Source: Saprospiraceae bacterium
GTDB taxonomy: Bacteria > Bacteroidota > Bacteroidia > Chitinophagales > Saprospiraceae
Assembly: GCA_016718205.1 (NCBI GenBank)
Contig: JADKEB010000014.1
Coordinates: forward strand, 24,864-88,863
DNA length: 64,000 bases
Reading direction: 5' to 3'
Positions within the stretch are counted from its first letter, which is position 1, and every line of letters starts with the position of its first letter. Shown in pieces: positions 45,670-54,137 of this stretch. The notes beneath the pieces were generated by a model. That model did not search any database. It was not told where the DNA came from and was given only the letters and a program-made list of their open reading frames with translations. The position numbers were made by a program, and so were the translations under genes.

Positions 45670-46407
45670 TCAGTCATCATCACCCGTAAATCTCCATGTC
45701 ACCCCGAAGTCCCATCGCACCAGATCTGTTGTACTTCTTTTAAGATCAAAGAGATCCAGAGTAGATGTCTTTACTTGTTTATTTTGGTTTAAGATGAAAT
45801 ACTCATTGCTCAGTCCGGGTAGAAAGTTGCCTCTGATATTCAGGTAAAGAGATGGAGTCAAGGGATAATTGATACCTGCTGCGGCTCCGTATGTCAAGGA
45901 TAGGCTGCCCTTTTCCATATTGGAATCTGAAGATTCAGAATCGCTGCTCAGGGTTTTATTGGTAGTGGTAAACAACCATTTATACCCCAAAATGGCTTCG
46001 GCATAGAACTCTGTTTTACCCAGGGGCAGATTGGGATAGAAGCGCATTTTCCCATTAAACCCCAAAAGGTGGCTGGTCGTCTTGTAGTCAAAATCTACCC
46101 AATTGAAATCTAATTGCTCTGAAATGGTAAATGTAGGACTACTGCCCAATGTGTGATAATATCCACTGATACCCCAAAATAACGGGCTTTTTATTTTTAC
46201 TTGTCGAAGGGTCCCGGCTTCAAATCCTATTTTAGGCTGCGGGATATTTCTGGCAAAAAATCCTACAGCTTGATTCAGTGTGATATTTGCTTCAAGAAAA
46301 TTGACTTTGGATTGGCTATTAAGATTAACTTGCCAGACACAGAATATTATTGTCGTGTACATATAAAATGTATATTTTGGCGAAGTACCAATGTTTTTAG
46401 AGTCCAT
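45670..46407 (-). CDS. Outer-membrane-barrel-like exported protein
   Basis: 245 residues; the start may be ATG 46407 or the internal ATG 46362, the latter giving a more compact signal peptide (MYTTIIFCVWQVNLNSQ). The mature protein alternates beta-strand patterns with many Tyr/Phe/Gly and ends in DFGVTWRFTGDDD, as in small outer-membrane barrels. No family or catalytic residues were recognised. Probably in one transcript with the downstream pseudouridine synthase, 60 bp apart. Confidence 0.55.
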   Translation of the reverse strand: MDSKNIGTSPKYTFYMYTTIIFCVWQVNLNSQSKVNFLEANITLNQAVGFFARNIPQPKIGFEAGTLRQVKIKSPLFWGISGYYHTLGSSPTFTISEQLDFNWVDFDYKTTSHLLGFNGKMRFYPNLPLGKTEFYAEAILGYKWLFTTTNKTLSSDSESSDSNMEKGSLSLTYGAAAGINYPLTPSLYLNIRGNFLPGLSNEYFILNQNKQVKTSTLDLFDLKRSTTDLVRWDFGVTWRFTGDDD

Positions 46408-46551
46408 TCCTATTGTTTTCCTACGATTACTCCATTACAAATATAAAAGCAACTTAAAAGTTCAATACTTTGATACTAAATAGAAGTTAAAATTGTCAAT
46501 TATGAATCCAACTAATCTGAAAAAATCAGGAAAAAGAAGAATAATAAAATT

Positions 46552-46559
46552 TATTTTTG
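46552..46559 (+). promoter_or_regulatory. -7 box before the DUF1801 gene
   Basis: TATTTTTG matches TAnnTTTG and lies 23 bp upstream of the ATG at 46583. No convincing -33 box. Confidence 0.45.
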
Positions 46560-46582
46560 CAAAGTCAATACTTTAAATAACA

Positions 46583-47026
46583 ATGGCTGAAAATAAAACC
46601 AAAGAAACGGATATCAGCGTTGACCATTTTATTCATTCATTTGTGGAAAATGATAAGAAAAAATCCGATAGCTTTAAGCTCATCGACATGATGAGTGAGT
46701 GGTCAGGATTTCCTCCCAAAATGTGGGGCCCTACGATCATAGGATTCGGCAGTTATCATTACAAGTATGCCAGTGGCCATGAAGGGGATTCACCATTGAT
46801 CGGGTTTTCACCGCGCAAGACTGCGTTTTCTCTGTATGTTTTTTCTCCTGTAGAGGCGCAGATACAATTGCTCGACCATTTGGGAAAATTTAAAAAAAGC
46901 AAAGCTTGTATTTATATCAAAAAACTGGATGACATTGATATCAGCATTTTGGAAAAACTATGCAAATCAAGCATAGAATACATCAATGAACACCACGAAT
47001 GTGCATGCAGGGAAGATTCAAATTAA
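46583..47026 (+). CDS. DUF1801 domain protein
   Basis: 147 residues. The YdhG/DUF1801 fold is indicated by MWGPTIIGFGSYHYKY, followed by GFSPRKTAFSLYVF and KSKACIYIKKLDDIDISILEKL. These small proteins are thought to bind iron or metals in some cases, but the function is not settled. Monocistronic with its own -7 box. A low-complexity stretch follows it. Confidence 0.8.
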   Translation: MAENKTKETDISVDHFIHSFVENDKKKSDSFKLIDMMSEWSGFPPKMWGPTIIGFGSYHYKYASGHEGDSPLIGFSPRKTAFSLYVFSPVEAQIQLLDHLGKFKKSKACIYIKKLDDIDISILEKLCKSSIEYINEHHECACREDSN

Positions 47027-47086
47027 ACATTCTATTGACATCTCTCAGTAAATTTTTACTTATACCTAAATACCCCAAATAAGCCC

Positions 47087-47184
47087 CCCCAAAAAAAAAA
47101 AAAGTAAAAAAAATTAACCCTTCTTGACCACCCCCCCCCCCCCCCCCCGGGGGCAGGCCAAACTGGCCCCCGCCCTTTCCCCCT
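47087..47184. other. Extreme homopolymer stretch, likely assembly artefact
   Basis: Seven C, then thirteen A, then A-rich sequence, then about nineteen C followed by GGGGG, GGCCAAACTGGCC and more C runs. This is unlike any other base composition in the window. A hairpin GGCCAAACTGGCC lies in it (near 47155). It is best read as a poorly resolved sequence or terminator region and not as a biological feature. Confidence 0.6.
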
Positions 47185-47232
47185 GTTAAGATTGTTCCTT
47201 CCTTTTTTCTGAATTCATCACCTGATTTCTCT

Positions 47233-47240
47233 TACCTTTG
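47233..47240 (+). promoter_or_regulatory. -7 box before the trans-sulfuration gene
   Basis: TACCTTTG is a full -7 match. A GTG that would extend the gene overlaps it (47240), so ATG 47264, preceded by AAAGGAA, is the likely start. Confidence 0.55.
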
Positions 47241-47263
47241 TGCTGCGAAAAAAAAAGGAAATA

Positions 47264-48460
47264 ATGAGCAGTCCAAAAATAAGCATTGACTCTCTGTGCG
47301 TCAAGGAGTTAAAAGAAAAGAGAACCACGAGTCCACACCAGTTACCCATATATGCGACTTCTTCATTTGAATTTGAAAATATGGAACAGGGTATTGATAT
47401 ATTTACCGGAAAAACGTCCGGACATGTATATAGCAGGTATGGCAATCCGACTATAGACACAGTAAGTCAGAAACTTGCTGACCTGGAAGCGTTTGGAACA
47501 GGTTTGAATGCTTATGGTTACCTTACGAGCAGTGGCATGTCGGCGATTTCTACAGTGATCTTGTCATTGGTGAAATCCGGCGAAACCATCCTCACTCAGG
47601 GAGATCTATATGGAGGTACTACAGAACTTTTGCTCAAAGTGATGGCTCATAGTGGTATAAAAACGATATTTACTGATTTGACTGCCCTTGATCAGGTGGA
47701 ATATTTACTCCAGACCAATAGAAATATCAGGTTACTATATCTTGAAACCCCTGCAAATCCTACTATGAAGTGTATCGATCTGAGCCAAATGGCTAGATTG
47801 GCAAAAAAATATGGCGTCATCACCTGCGTGGACAATACATTTTGTACCCCGATCATACAACAACCGCTTGCATTAGGCGTTGACTTTGTCATCCACTCTA
47901 CCACTAAATATCTCAATGGTCATGGCAATTCTATTTCCGGTGTGATCATAGGGCATGATGAAAAATATAAAAAGCAGGTTTGGACGACACTAAAACTCCT
48001 GGGAAGTACTTGCAATGCCTGGGATGCATGGTTGATCAACAACGGTCTGAAAACACTCGCACTCAGGATGAAAAAACACTCTGAAAATGCGATGGCTGTG
48101 GCTACATATCTGAGTAAACACCCTAAAGTCATAAATGTCAACTACAACGGACTTCCTGATCATCCATACCATGAAGTGGCATCCAGACAGATGAAACAGT
48201 TTGGTGGTATGCTCAGTTTTGAAGTTGATGGAAGCCTTACCCAGGTTTTGAAGATGATCAACAAAATGAAATTTTGTTCTATGGCTCCTACACTGGGTGA
48301 TGTGGATACATTGGTGCTGCATCCGGCTACCAGTTCGCATCTCAATGTGGACAAAGCACAACGGGAGGCAAATGGCATCACCGATGGACTGATCAGACTC
48401 TCGGTAGGTATAGAAGATGTTGATGATATCATCCACGACCTTGAAAATGCATTGAAATGA
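47264..48460 (+). CDS. Trans-sulfuration PLP enzyme (cystathionine gamma-synthase/lyase or methionine gamma-lyase type)
   Basis: 398 residues. The Cys/Met metabolism PLP family is clear: TSSGMSAISTVILSLV, GDLYGGTTELL, the VDNTFCTPIIQQP Asp that contacts the pyridine ring, and HSTTKYLNGHG with Lys215 as Schiff-base lysine. C-terminal LGDVDTLVLHPATSSH and GLIRLSVGIED are typical. It processes sulfur amino acids in the cytosol; the precise reaction cannot be settled from sequence. Its stop overlaps the next start (ATGA), so the two genes are coupled. Confidence 0.9.
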   Translation: MSSPKISIDSLCVKELKEKRTTSPHQLPIYATSSFEFENMEQGIDIFTGKTSGHVYSRYGNPTIDTVSQKLADLEAFGTGLNAYGYLTSSGMSAISTVILSLVKSGETILTQGDLYGGTTELLLKVMAHSGIKTIFTDLTALDQVEYLLQTNRNIRLLYLETPANPTMKCIDLSQMARLAKKYGVITCVDNTFCTPIIQQPLALGVDFVIHSTTKYLNGHGNSISGVIIGHDEKYKKQVWTTLKLLGSTCNAWDAWLINNGLKTLALRMKKHSENAMAVATYLSKHPKVINVNYNGLPDHPYHEVASRQMKQFGGMLSFEVDGSLTQVLKMINKMKFCSMAPTLGDVDTLVLHPATSSHLNVDKAQREANGITDGLIRLSVGIEDVDDIIHDLENALK

Positions 48461-49122
48461 GCCAAAGATCCGCTTTAGTATTTGGCAGTACCGGTCTTAC
48501 GGGTTCTGTTTTATTGAATAAGTTGTTTGAATCCGGCTTTTATCACAGTGTAACGGCTTTTGTAAGAAAACCTTTAAAAATTTCTCACCCATTACTGGAA
48601 CAAGTGATTGTTGATTTTGATCATTTGGAAAAAATATCGGATCATATAAAAGGTGATGATATTTTCCTTTGTTTGGGCACCACGATGGCAAAGGCCGGCA
48701 GCAAAGAAGCTTTTTATAAAGTAGATTTTACCTATACTGTAAATGTTGCCTCCATAGCAAAGGCAAATGGAGTGAGGCAAGTTTTGCTGATTTCTTCCAT
48801 GGGGGCAGATGAAAAATCTTTGGTTTATTACTCAAAAGTGAAGGGTAGAGTTGAAAATGCCTTGGCAAAGATGGGTTTTGATAGTTTGTCTATCATCAGA
48901 CCGTCACTACTAATAGGTGACAGGAAGGAAAGCAGATTTGGAGAAAAAATGGCCATCACATTTTCAAATTTTTTTTCGGGCTTATTAATTGGTCCTTTAA
49001 AAAAGTATAAACCAATAACTGCATCAGATGTAGCTGAAGCGATGCTGAAAATCAGCCAGAAAGGGATTCCCGGCAAAAGTATTTATGAATCTGACAGATT
49101 ATTGTTTACCGCAAATAATTAA
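48457..49122 (+). CDS. NAD(P)-binding oxidoreductase, HTATIP2-like
   Basis: 221 residues. The N-terminal dinucleotide motif is SALVFGSTGLTGSVLLNKL, followed by LCLGTTMAKAGSKEAFYKVD and VLLISSMGADEKSLVYYSKVKG with the SDR-like Tyr-x-x-x-Lys. It matches the extended atypical SDR group of HTATIP2/NmrA-like proteins. The substrate is unknown. It overlaps the trans-sulfuration gene by 4 bp. Confidence 0.8.
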   Translation: MSQRSALVFGSTGLTGSVLLNKLFESGFYHSVTAFVRKPLKISHPLLEQVIVDFDHLEKISDHIKGDDIFLCLGTTMAKAGSKEAFYKVDFTYTVNVASIAKANGVRQVLLISSMGADEKSLVYYSKVKGRVENALAKMGFDSLSIIRPSLLIGDRKESRFGEKMAITFSNFFSGLLIGPLKKYKPITASDVAEAMLKISQKGIPGKSIYESDRLLFTANN

Positions 49123-49235
49123 AAGCGTAAATTAGAAACCGCAGCAATGTCATATTGAAATGGAACTCCCAACGTGATAAGAAAATTGGAAATCAATATT
49201 TTTTATAATCGCAGATACTAAAAAAGACATTTATT

Positions 49236-49604
49236 TTGAAAAAGCAAATAGTAAAAAAATCAAAAATAGAAATTGAAATAGGGCTGAATGAGGACAAACA
49301 CCCTGAATCTATTCATTGGAAAAGTGATGATAATCCTGAAGGCCAAAACTACACTGAATGTAAAGCCATGATGCTGGTGCTGTTTGACAAAGAATATAAG
49401 GATACATTCAAGATTGATTTATGGACCACAGAGATGCAGGTAGTGGAGATGGACAGGTTCATATTTCAGCACTTAAAATCTCTTACAGATACCTATTTCA
49501 GAGCAACAGGCAATAATAAACTGGCAAGTGAAATGCAGATGTTTGTAGATTATTTTGGGAAAGAAACAGGCATCTTACAAGATGTAGAGGAGCCCCAATT
49601 ATAA
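49236..49604 (+). CDS. gldC: Gliding motility protein GldC
   Basis: 122 residues, with a TTG start at 49236 because no ATG precedes the conserved region. The family signature IEIEIGLNEDKHPESIHWKSDDNP and EYKDTFKIDLWTTEMQVVEMDRF identifies GldC, a small cytoplasmic protein linked to gliding in Bacteroidota; its biochemical role is unclear. The rest of the gld set is not in the window. A hairpin terminator overlaps the stop. Confidence 0.9.
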   Translation: MKKQIVKKSKIEIEIGLNEDKHPESIHWKSDDNPEGQNYTECKAMMLVLFDKEYKDTFKIDLWTTEMQVVEMDRFIFQHLKSLTDTYFRATGNNKLASEMQMFVDYFGKETGILQDVEEPQL

Positions 49605-49619
49605 TTTGGGCGTTTTTTA
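49593..49619 (+). terminator. Terminator overlapping the gldC stop
   Basis: GCCC...GGGC arms with an AATT-ATA-ATT inner stem are followed by G and six T. The stem includes the last codons and stop of gldC. Confidence 0.7.
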
Positions 49620-49659
49620 TACTCAAAATATATTGGTCCGCAAAAGAAAATCCTTAGTC

Positions 49660-49757
49660 AACTTACTAATTTTGAGTAAGGACGAAGCAAGCTTTTCTTT
49701 AAAGACATTTATCGTCTTTATAATGAAGACATAATTTTTTAAAAGAAAATTATCGTC
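49660..49757 (+). promoter_or_regulatory. Three consecutive hairpins in the leader of a small membrane-protein gene
   Basis: CTTACT/AGTAAG (49662-49680), AAAGAC/GTCTTT (49701-49719) and ATAATTTT/AAAATTAT (about 49731-49752) follow one another. TCCTTA (49651-49656) could alternatively pair with TAAGGA (49677-49682), excluding the first hairpin. The 209-bp gap 49605-49813 has no open frame of note. A regulatory leader is possible but unproven. Confidence 0.35.
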
Positions 49758-49813
49758 GGTATAGAACCTTTTAAAATGATCATTGTTTGCCTGATGATCA
49801 AAGGTTTATCATC

Positions 49814-50068
49814 ATGAAAAACGTTCAGTTCCCCACAGCTTTTACAACATCATTTTTTCTATTTTTCATTTTTTTATGTGGATTTGATACCGATCTAAGT
49901 CTGATCATGCTGTTGTTTTCTATTCTGAATGTATGCATCATTTGGATGGTCTATCAAGTGATAAGATACGGCGAACCATCACCTTATAATTTTGGTGAAA
50001 GATTTTATGATGATGAGGATAAGAAAACGATACCCGACACATATGAAGACAATCAGGTAATTTTTTAA
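49814..50068 (+). CDS. Small membrane protein
   Basis: 84 residues from ATG 49814 (a TTG start 27 bp upstream is less likely). Two hydrophobic segments at about 8-23 and 30-50 are followed by an acidic soluble tail (YDDEDKKTIPDTYEDNQ). No family recognised. It is convergent with the SUI1-like gene, 6 bp apart. Confidence 0.5.
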   Translation: MKNVQFPTAFTTSFFLFFIFLCGFDTDLSLIMLLFSILNVCIIWMVYQVIRYGEPSPYNFGERFYDDEDKKTIPDTYEDNQVIF

Positions 50069-50074
50069 ATCGTG

Positions 50075-50431
50075 CTATCCACCGGCTTTTTTTGTCTGTT
50101 TATATCCCATATCCAAAAGCAATTTGAGTACTTTGTCTCTGTGGTTGCCCTGCAGTAAAATTTCTCCATCTTTGACACTGCCACCAACACCACATTTTGA
50201 CTTCAGCATTTTTCCAAGATCTTCCAATGCTTCCTCGCTGCCTTTGAACCCACGTATCAAAGTCACTTCTTTGCCACCTCTTTGTTTTTTGTCCAGGTGG
50301 ATGCGTAGTATATGGTCATATGGTTTAATAGTGTTTTTTTCATTTTCTTCCGGCATTTCAGGGGCATTGTCGGGATTTCCCAGGCTTTTGAAATCATCCC
50401 ACGAGAGTGTTTTTAGTTTATTATTTTCCAT
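50075..50431 (-). CDS. SUI1/YciH-like translation factor
   Basis: 118 residues from ATG 50431. The C-terminal SUI1 domain (about 45-118) has RIHLDKKQRGGKEVTLIRGF and GKMLKSKCGVGGSVKDGEILLQGNHRDKV, the eIF1-like core. Bacterial YciH proteins bind the 30S subunit and may affect start-codon fidelity. It begins 2 bp after the serine-hydrolase stop, so the two are in one transcript. Confidence 0.88.
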   Translation of the reverse strand: MENNKLKTLSWDDFKSLGNPDNAPEMPEENEKNTIKPYDHILRIHLDKKQRGGKEVTLIRGFKGSEEALEDLGKMLKSKCGVGGSVKDGEILLQGNHRDKVLKLLLDMGYKQTKKAGG

Positions 50432-50432
50432 A

Positions 50433-51539
50433 TCAGCTATTGACACGTTTCCAGTTGTAGTTGATCAGTCTAAGTATCTGCAATCCAAGGTCCTGAGTTC
50501 CGATAGATGAATTTGAAAAAATCACAACACCGGTTTTAGTTTCCCTGACCATCGCCGCAAAAGCATTGTGACCTGATGTATTGCCGGTATGCATAAAAAC
50601 ATTCAGTTTGTTTTTGCTGAAATTGTACCACCCCATACTGATAGCCAATGATTCATTAAAACCGGGCATGGCTAAAGTATTCAGATTGTTGCCTAAGATG
50701 GTGTCCAGATATGTCCCTGTCAAATTTACATGGGCTTTCAGGAAGGTAATCATATCGTTTGGTGAAGTTTTTATTGCTTCAGAACCTTTGAATGATGCAA
50801 AAGTCCAGGGATTTACTTTTTTCTGAGCTCTGTCATAACCGGGAACAAGGAGACTCAGTTTTTCTTCAGGAAAATCAGCAAATGTATGGGCCATTTTTAA
50901 TGGGCTGAATATTTTTTCGTTTAGCAGGTCCTGATAAGCTACTCCGGAGATACTTTGGATGATCATCTCCAAGAGAGCATAATTGGTATGGCTGTATTCA
51001 AAAGTTTTACGATCAGGAATATAGTCTCTGTAAAATTCCAGCAAATCCTTGTCCGAGTAATTAGCGTATGGATTTTGTAATGACTTTTCTTTTTTACCAA
51101 AGTATAATGGCCTCCTGGGCAATCCGGACTGATGATGGACAAGATCCGATATGGTGAGATCGGACAGCCTCGGGTTGACATATTGTTTCGGGAGATATTT
51201 ATTGACTGTTTCGGTGATATCTATTTTACCTTCAGCACTGAGTATACTGATGAGTGCGGCTGTAAATAGTTTACTGATGCTTCCTGATTCAAAAATGTCG
51301 TCTTTTGAGATATCGACTTTATCTTTCAGGATTTTTGTACCAAACGAAAAAAAATAGGTAGAATCATTGTCAAATACACCAATAATGTAGCCCGGAGTTT
51401 TTTTCATGTCGATATCTGTATCGTATCTGATGATCTTATCAATTTCACTGTACAATACAGAAGACTGACCGTAACATGAGCCATTGATCAATACAATCTG
51501 AAATAACAATATGTTCAATATGTTTACTATCATTGGCAT
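50433..51539 (-). CDS. Serine hydrolase, class C beta-lactamase/PBP-like
   Basis: 368 residues. A signal peptide covers about 1-25 (SCYGQ). The catalytic Ser87-x-x-Lys90 is in FESGSISKLFTAAL, and the third box is HTGNTSG near 313. The second motif, normally Tyr-x-Asn, reads Tyr182-Ser-His184. Such proteins are usually peptidases or esterases acting on cell-wall or small peptides and are not necessarily beta-lactamases. The altered second motif may affect activity. Periplasmic. Confidence 0.85.
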   Translation of the reverse strand: MPMIVNILNILLFQIVLINGSCYGQSSVLYSEIDKIIRYDTDIDMKKTPGYIIGVFDNDSTYFFSFGTKILKDKVDISKDDIFESGSISKLFTAALISILSAEGKIDITETVNKYLPKQYVNPRLSDLTISDLVHHQSGLPRRPLYFGKKEKSLQNPYANYSDKDLLEFYRDYIPDRKTFEYSHTNYALLEMIIQSISGVAYQDLLNEKIFSPLKMAHTFADFPEEKLSLLVPGYDRAQKKVNPWTFASFKGSEAIKTSPNDMITFLKAHVNLTGTYLDTILGNNLNTLAMPGFNESLAISMGWYNFSKNKLNVFMHTGNTSGHNAFAAMVRETKTGVVIFSNSSIGTQDLGLQILRLINYNWKRVNS

Positions 51540-51660
51540 AATACAAATGTATTAGTTTTTCACTAACTTTAAATTGAATAACGCAAAAAAATCAGGATTT
51601 ATTTTCAAAACATCTACCTTGTGTCGGTGTTTATGATGTAGAAATGGTAAGAAAATATTT

Positions 51661-52233
51661 ATGAATCTCATACAGTGGGACATTGAGTTGTTTGAATTGG
51701 TCAATTCTGCTATGTCAAATGTCATATTTGATACATTGTTGCCATGGGTGCGCGAACCACTATTCTGGATACCATTGTATATATTTATCATAGGTTTTGT
51801 ATTTTTTAATTATGGGCGAAATGCATACTGGTTTGTCATTTTCTTCATTTTGACTGTGTCATCATCAGATATGATCAGTGCTAAACTGATCAAAAAAAAT
51901 GTACAGCGCGTGCGTCCGTGTAATACAGAGTACATGCATGTGATAGAAAGAGTGAAATGTGGCTCAGGGTACAGTTTTACATCCAATCATGCTTCCAATC
52001 ATTTTGCGATGGCTACTTTTTTAGTTCTTACTTTGGGGAGATATATCAAAAAGATAAAGCCATGGTGCTGGTTTTGGGCATTTCTGGTAGGATTGGCGCA
52101 GGTCTATGTGGGAGTACATTTTCCTTTGGATATATTGGGTGGAGCAATACTTGGCATCATTACCGGGAAAATATGGGCATTATTGTTTTTCAGGTATTAT
52201 GGCTATATATTTAGTAAACCGATTGTAGTATGA
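51661..52233 (+). CDS. PAP2-family phosphatase
   Basis: 190 residues with five or six membrane helices. The phosphatase motifs are Lys78-x6-Arg85-Pro86, Ser108-Asn-His110 and a final motif with His153 and Asp157. The Arg usual in SRx5Hx3D is Gln147 here (LAQVYVGVHFPLD). Members dephosphorylate lipid pyrophosphates or phosphatidates in the membrane. The stop overlaps the paaD start (ATGA), so the two are translationally coupled. Confidence 0.82.
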   Translation: MNLIQWDIELFELVNSAMSNVIFDTLLPWVREPLFWIPLYIFIIGFVFFNYGRNAYWFVIFFILTVSSSDMISAKLIKKNVQRVRPCNTEYMHVIERVKCGSGYSFTSNHASNHFAMATFLVLTLGRYIKKIKPWCWFWAFLVGLAQVYVGVHFPLDILGGAILGIITGKIWALLFFRYYGYIFSKPIVV

Positions 52234-52715
52234 CCTCTGCACAAATTTACAAAATACTGGAAGAAGTAACAGATCCTGAAATACCTGTCCTCACCATCGC
52301 AGATTTAGGGATACTCAGAGATGTTTCCATTGACCCAAATGGAAGATTATCAGTCTTCATTACGCCCACCTACAACGGATGTCCTGCAATGGATATGATA
52401 GAAGTAAATATTAAATCTGCTTTGCAGGATTACGGTGTAGCGGATGTAGAGATCATCTCTTTGATCGAGCCGGCATGGACGACGGACTGGATTACTGAAG
52501 GAGGCAGGCAGAAACTGCTCGAATATGGTATCGCACCGCCTGCACAAAAATCTTCAGATCACAGCTTTTTGACCGGCAAAACCCTGGAAGTAATTTGTCC
52601 TCAATGCAGATCTGTGGATACACAGTTGATCAGCAGGTTTGGTTCTACAGCTTGCAAGGCATTGTACAAATGCAACGATTGTCTGGAGCCTTTTGATTAT
52701 TTTAAGTGCCATTGA
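52230..52715 (+). CDS. paaD: Phenylacetate degradation protein PaaD
   Basis: 161 residues. The DUF59/MIP18-like domain (about 1-95) has LEEVTDPEIPVLTIADLGIL and PTYNGCPAMDMIE. The C-terminal part has Cys pairs (CPQC, CNDC and a final C) characteristic of PaaD. PaaD is needed for PaaABCE activity, probably for Fe-S or di-iron assembly. Here it is 30 kb from paaABCE and sits between a PAP2 gene and paaG. Confidence 0.93.
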   Translation: MTSAQIYKILEEVTDPEIPVLTIADLGILRDVSIDPNGRLSVFITPTYNGCPAMDMIEVNIKSALQDYGVADVEIISLIEPAWTTDWITEGGRQKLLEYGIAPPAQKSSDHSFLTGKTLEVICPQCRSVDTQLISRFGSTACKALYKCNDCLEPFDYFKCH

Positions 52716-52761
52716 TATCATTCATAACATTAGCTAATAAAAATACAATCTTCCATAAATA

Positions 52762-53538
52762 ATGAACAACATACAATACCAGGTTACCCACAATGTTGCC
52801 ACCATCACGCTGGACAGGCCAGACAAATTCAATAGTTTTATCAGGCCTATGGCTTTGGCTATGCAGGAAGCTCTGGATAATGCCGCACAGGATGCATCCG
52901 TAAGATGTCTCGTCATCGCAGGTAGTGGAAAAGCCTTCAGTGCAGGCCAGGATCTGGCTGAGGCTACAGCTCCCAATGGTCCGGATCTGAATAAAATCCT
53001 TACGGAACATTACAATCCTATAATCACCAGAATCAGAAACATCTCAAAACCTGTCATTGCGGCTGTCAATGGCGTCGCTGCCGGTGCAGGAGCCAACATA
53101 GCCCTTGCATGTGATATTGTGCTGGTGACAGAATCTGCTTCATTTATTCAGGCATTCAGCAAGATAGGTTTGATACCGGATAGTGGAGGTACTTTTATGT
53201 TGCCAAGACTTATAGGATTTCAAAGGGCTTCAGCTCTGATGATGACCGGCGAAAAAGTGTCAGCCCGTGACGCCTGCATGATGAATATGGTGTACAAAGT
53301 CTATCCCGATGAAGTATTTATGGATGAAGTTTTGAAAATGGCCGGGACAATAGCACAAATGCCTACTTATGGTCTGGCGCTGACTAAAAAAGCACTCAAT
53401 CAATCTTTGACCAATAATCTTGAGCAACAACTGGCACTGGAAGATGAATTACAAACTCTGGCGGGCAACAGTGAAGATTATAAGGAAGGTACCTCAGCAT
53501 TTCTGGAAAAAAGAAAACCAATATTTAAAGGTAAGTAA
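52762..53538 (+). CDS. paaG: PaaG-type enoyl-CoA hydratase/isomerase
   Basis: 258 residues, normal for the crotonase family. The CoA-binding oxyanion segments are CLVIAGSGKAFSAGQDLAEA and AAVNGVAAGAGANIALACDI, with FSKIGLIPDSGGTFMLPRLIGF following. These fit PaaG, which converts ring 1,2-epoxyphenylacetyl-CoA to the oxepin-CoA. The assignment over other crotonases is supported by the adjacent paaD (46 bp). Confidence 0.88.
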   Translation: MNNIQYQVTHNVATITLDRPDKFNSFIRPMALAMQEALDNAAQDASVRCLVIAGSGKAFSAGQDLAEATAPNGPDLNKILTEHYNPIITRIRNISKPVIAAVNGVAAGAGANIALACDIVLVTESASFIQAFSKIGLIPDSGGTFMLPRLIGFQRASALMMTGEKVSARDACMMNMVYKVYPDEVFMDEVLKMAGTIAQMPTYGLALTKKALNQSLTNNLEQQLALEDELQTLAGNSEDYKEGTSAFLEKRKPIFKGK

Positions 53539-53624
53539 GGCCTGCTGAATAAGTTAACATCCTTCTATTTAGAGACAACTATTGGTGTGTGATTCTGTTC
53601 AAAAAACCAGCGATAATGAACGAA

Positions 53625-53708
53625 GAGTCAAAAGTGCGTCTATCGCCACGGCAGAATATTTAACTCAAATTAATGAAAATCAAGGCGATAGAAAAAGCAT
53701 TTTGACTC
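53625..53708. repeat. Long inverted repeat downstream of paaG
   Basis: GAGTCAAAA...CTATCGCC (53625-53647) and its complement GGCGATAG...TTTTGACTC (53684-53708) form a ~24-bp imperfect stem with a 36-nt loop. It may end paaG transcription. The gap 53539-54137 holds only repeats. Confidence 0.65.
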
Positions 53709-53745
53709 TGGAGTGAATGGTGCTTCGCAATCGCCTTTTTTTGAA

Positions 53746-53908
53746 CTAGTGCTACAGGAATGAAGTAAGTACATAATAAAAAGTAGATTATTTTCAAGAT
53801 CAAGGCGAAAAACACAGACATAGCAATAGCTATGGCGAGGCTTTTCAACGCTGATATTGGGAATAAGATCAAGTTTTATAGGTATTTATTTTGTTCTTGT
53901 AGCACTAG
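53746..53908. repeat. Small inverted-repeat-bounded element
   Basis: CTAGTGCTACA (53746-53756) and its exact complement (53898-53908) bound 163 bp; similarity extends a few bases inward. Inside are CATAGC/GCTATG hairpin arms near 53817. It resembles a degenerate MITE. No open frame. Confidence 0.5.
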
Positions 53909-54137
53909 CGTTTTTTGGTTACTTTTTTTCTGGGCTGGCATTACAAGGTAAGAAGGGTAAGCAAAATGCAAAAAAGTAACTGCCGCCTGCATAAGGCAAA
54001 AGACTAGATTAAGTCCAAACGTTTTTACAAATATGCACAAAAACCCGTGCACTAAAAACTCTATAATATTTAAAATCAAATTGATAATCAATATTATAAA
54101 CAACAATCAACAAGCCTTAAAATAAATGAATCCAATC

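Noticed and set aside
47150..47240. SAM riboswitch before the trans-sulfuration gene
   Set aside because: Only homopolymers and one short hairpin are present; no riboswitch core could be matched.
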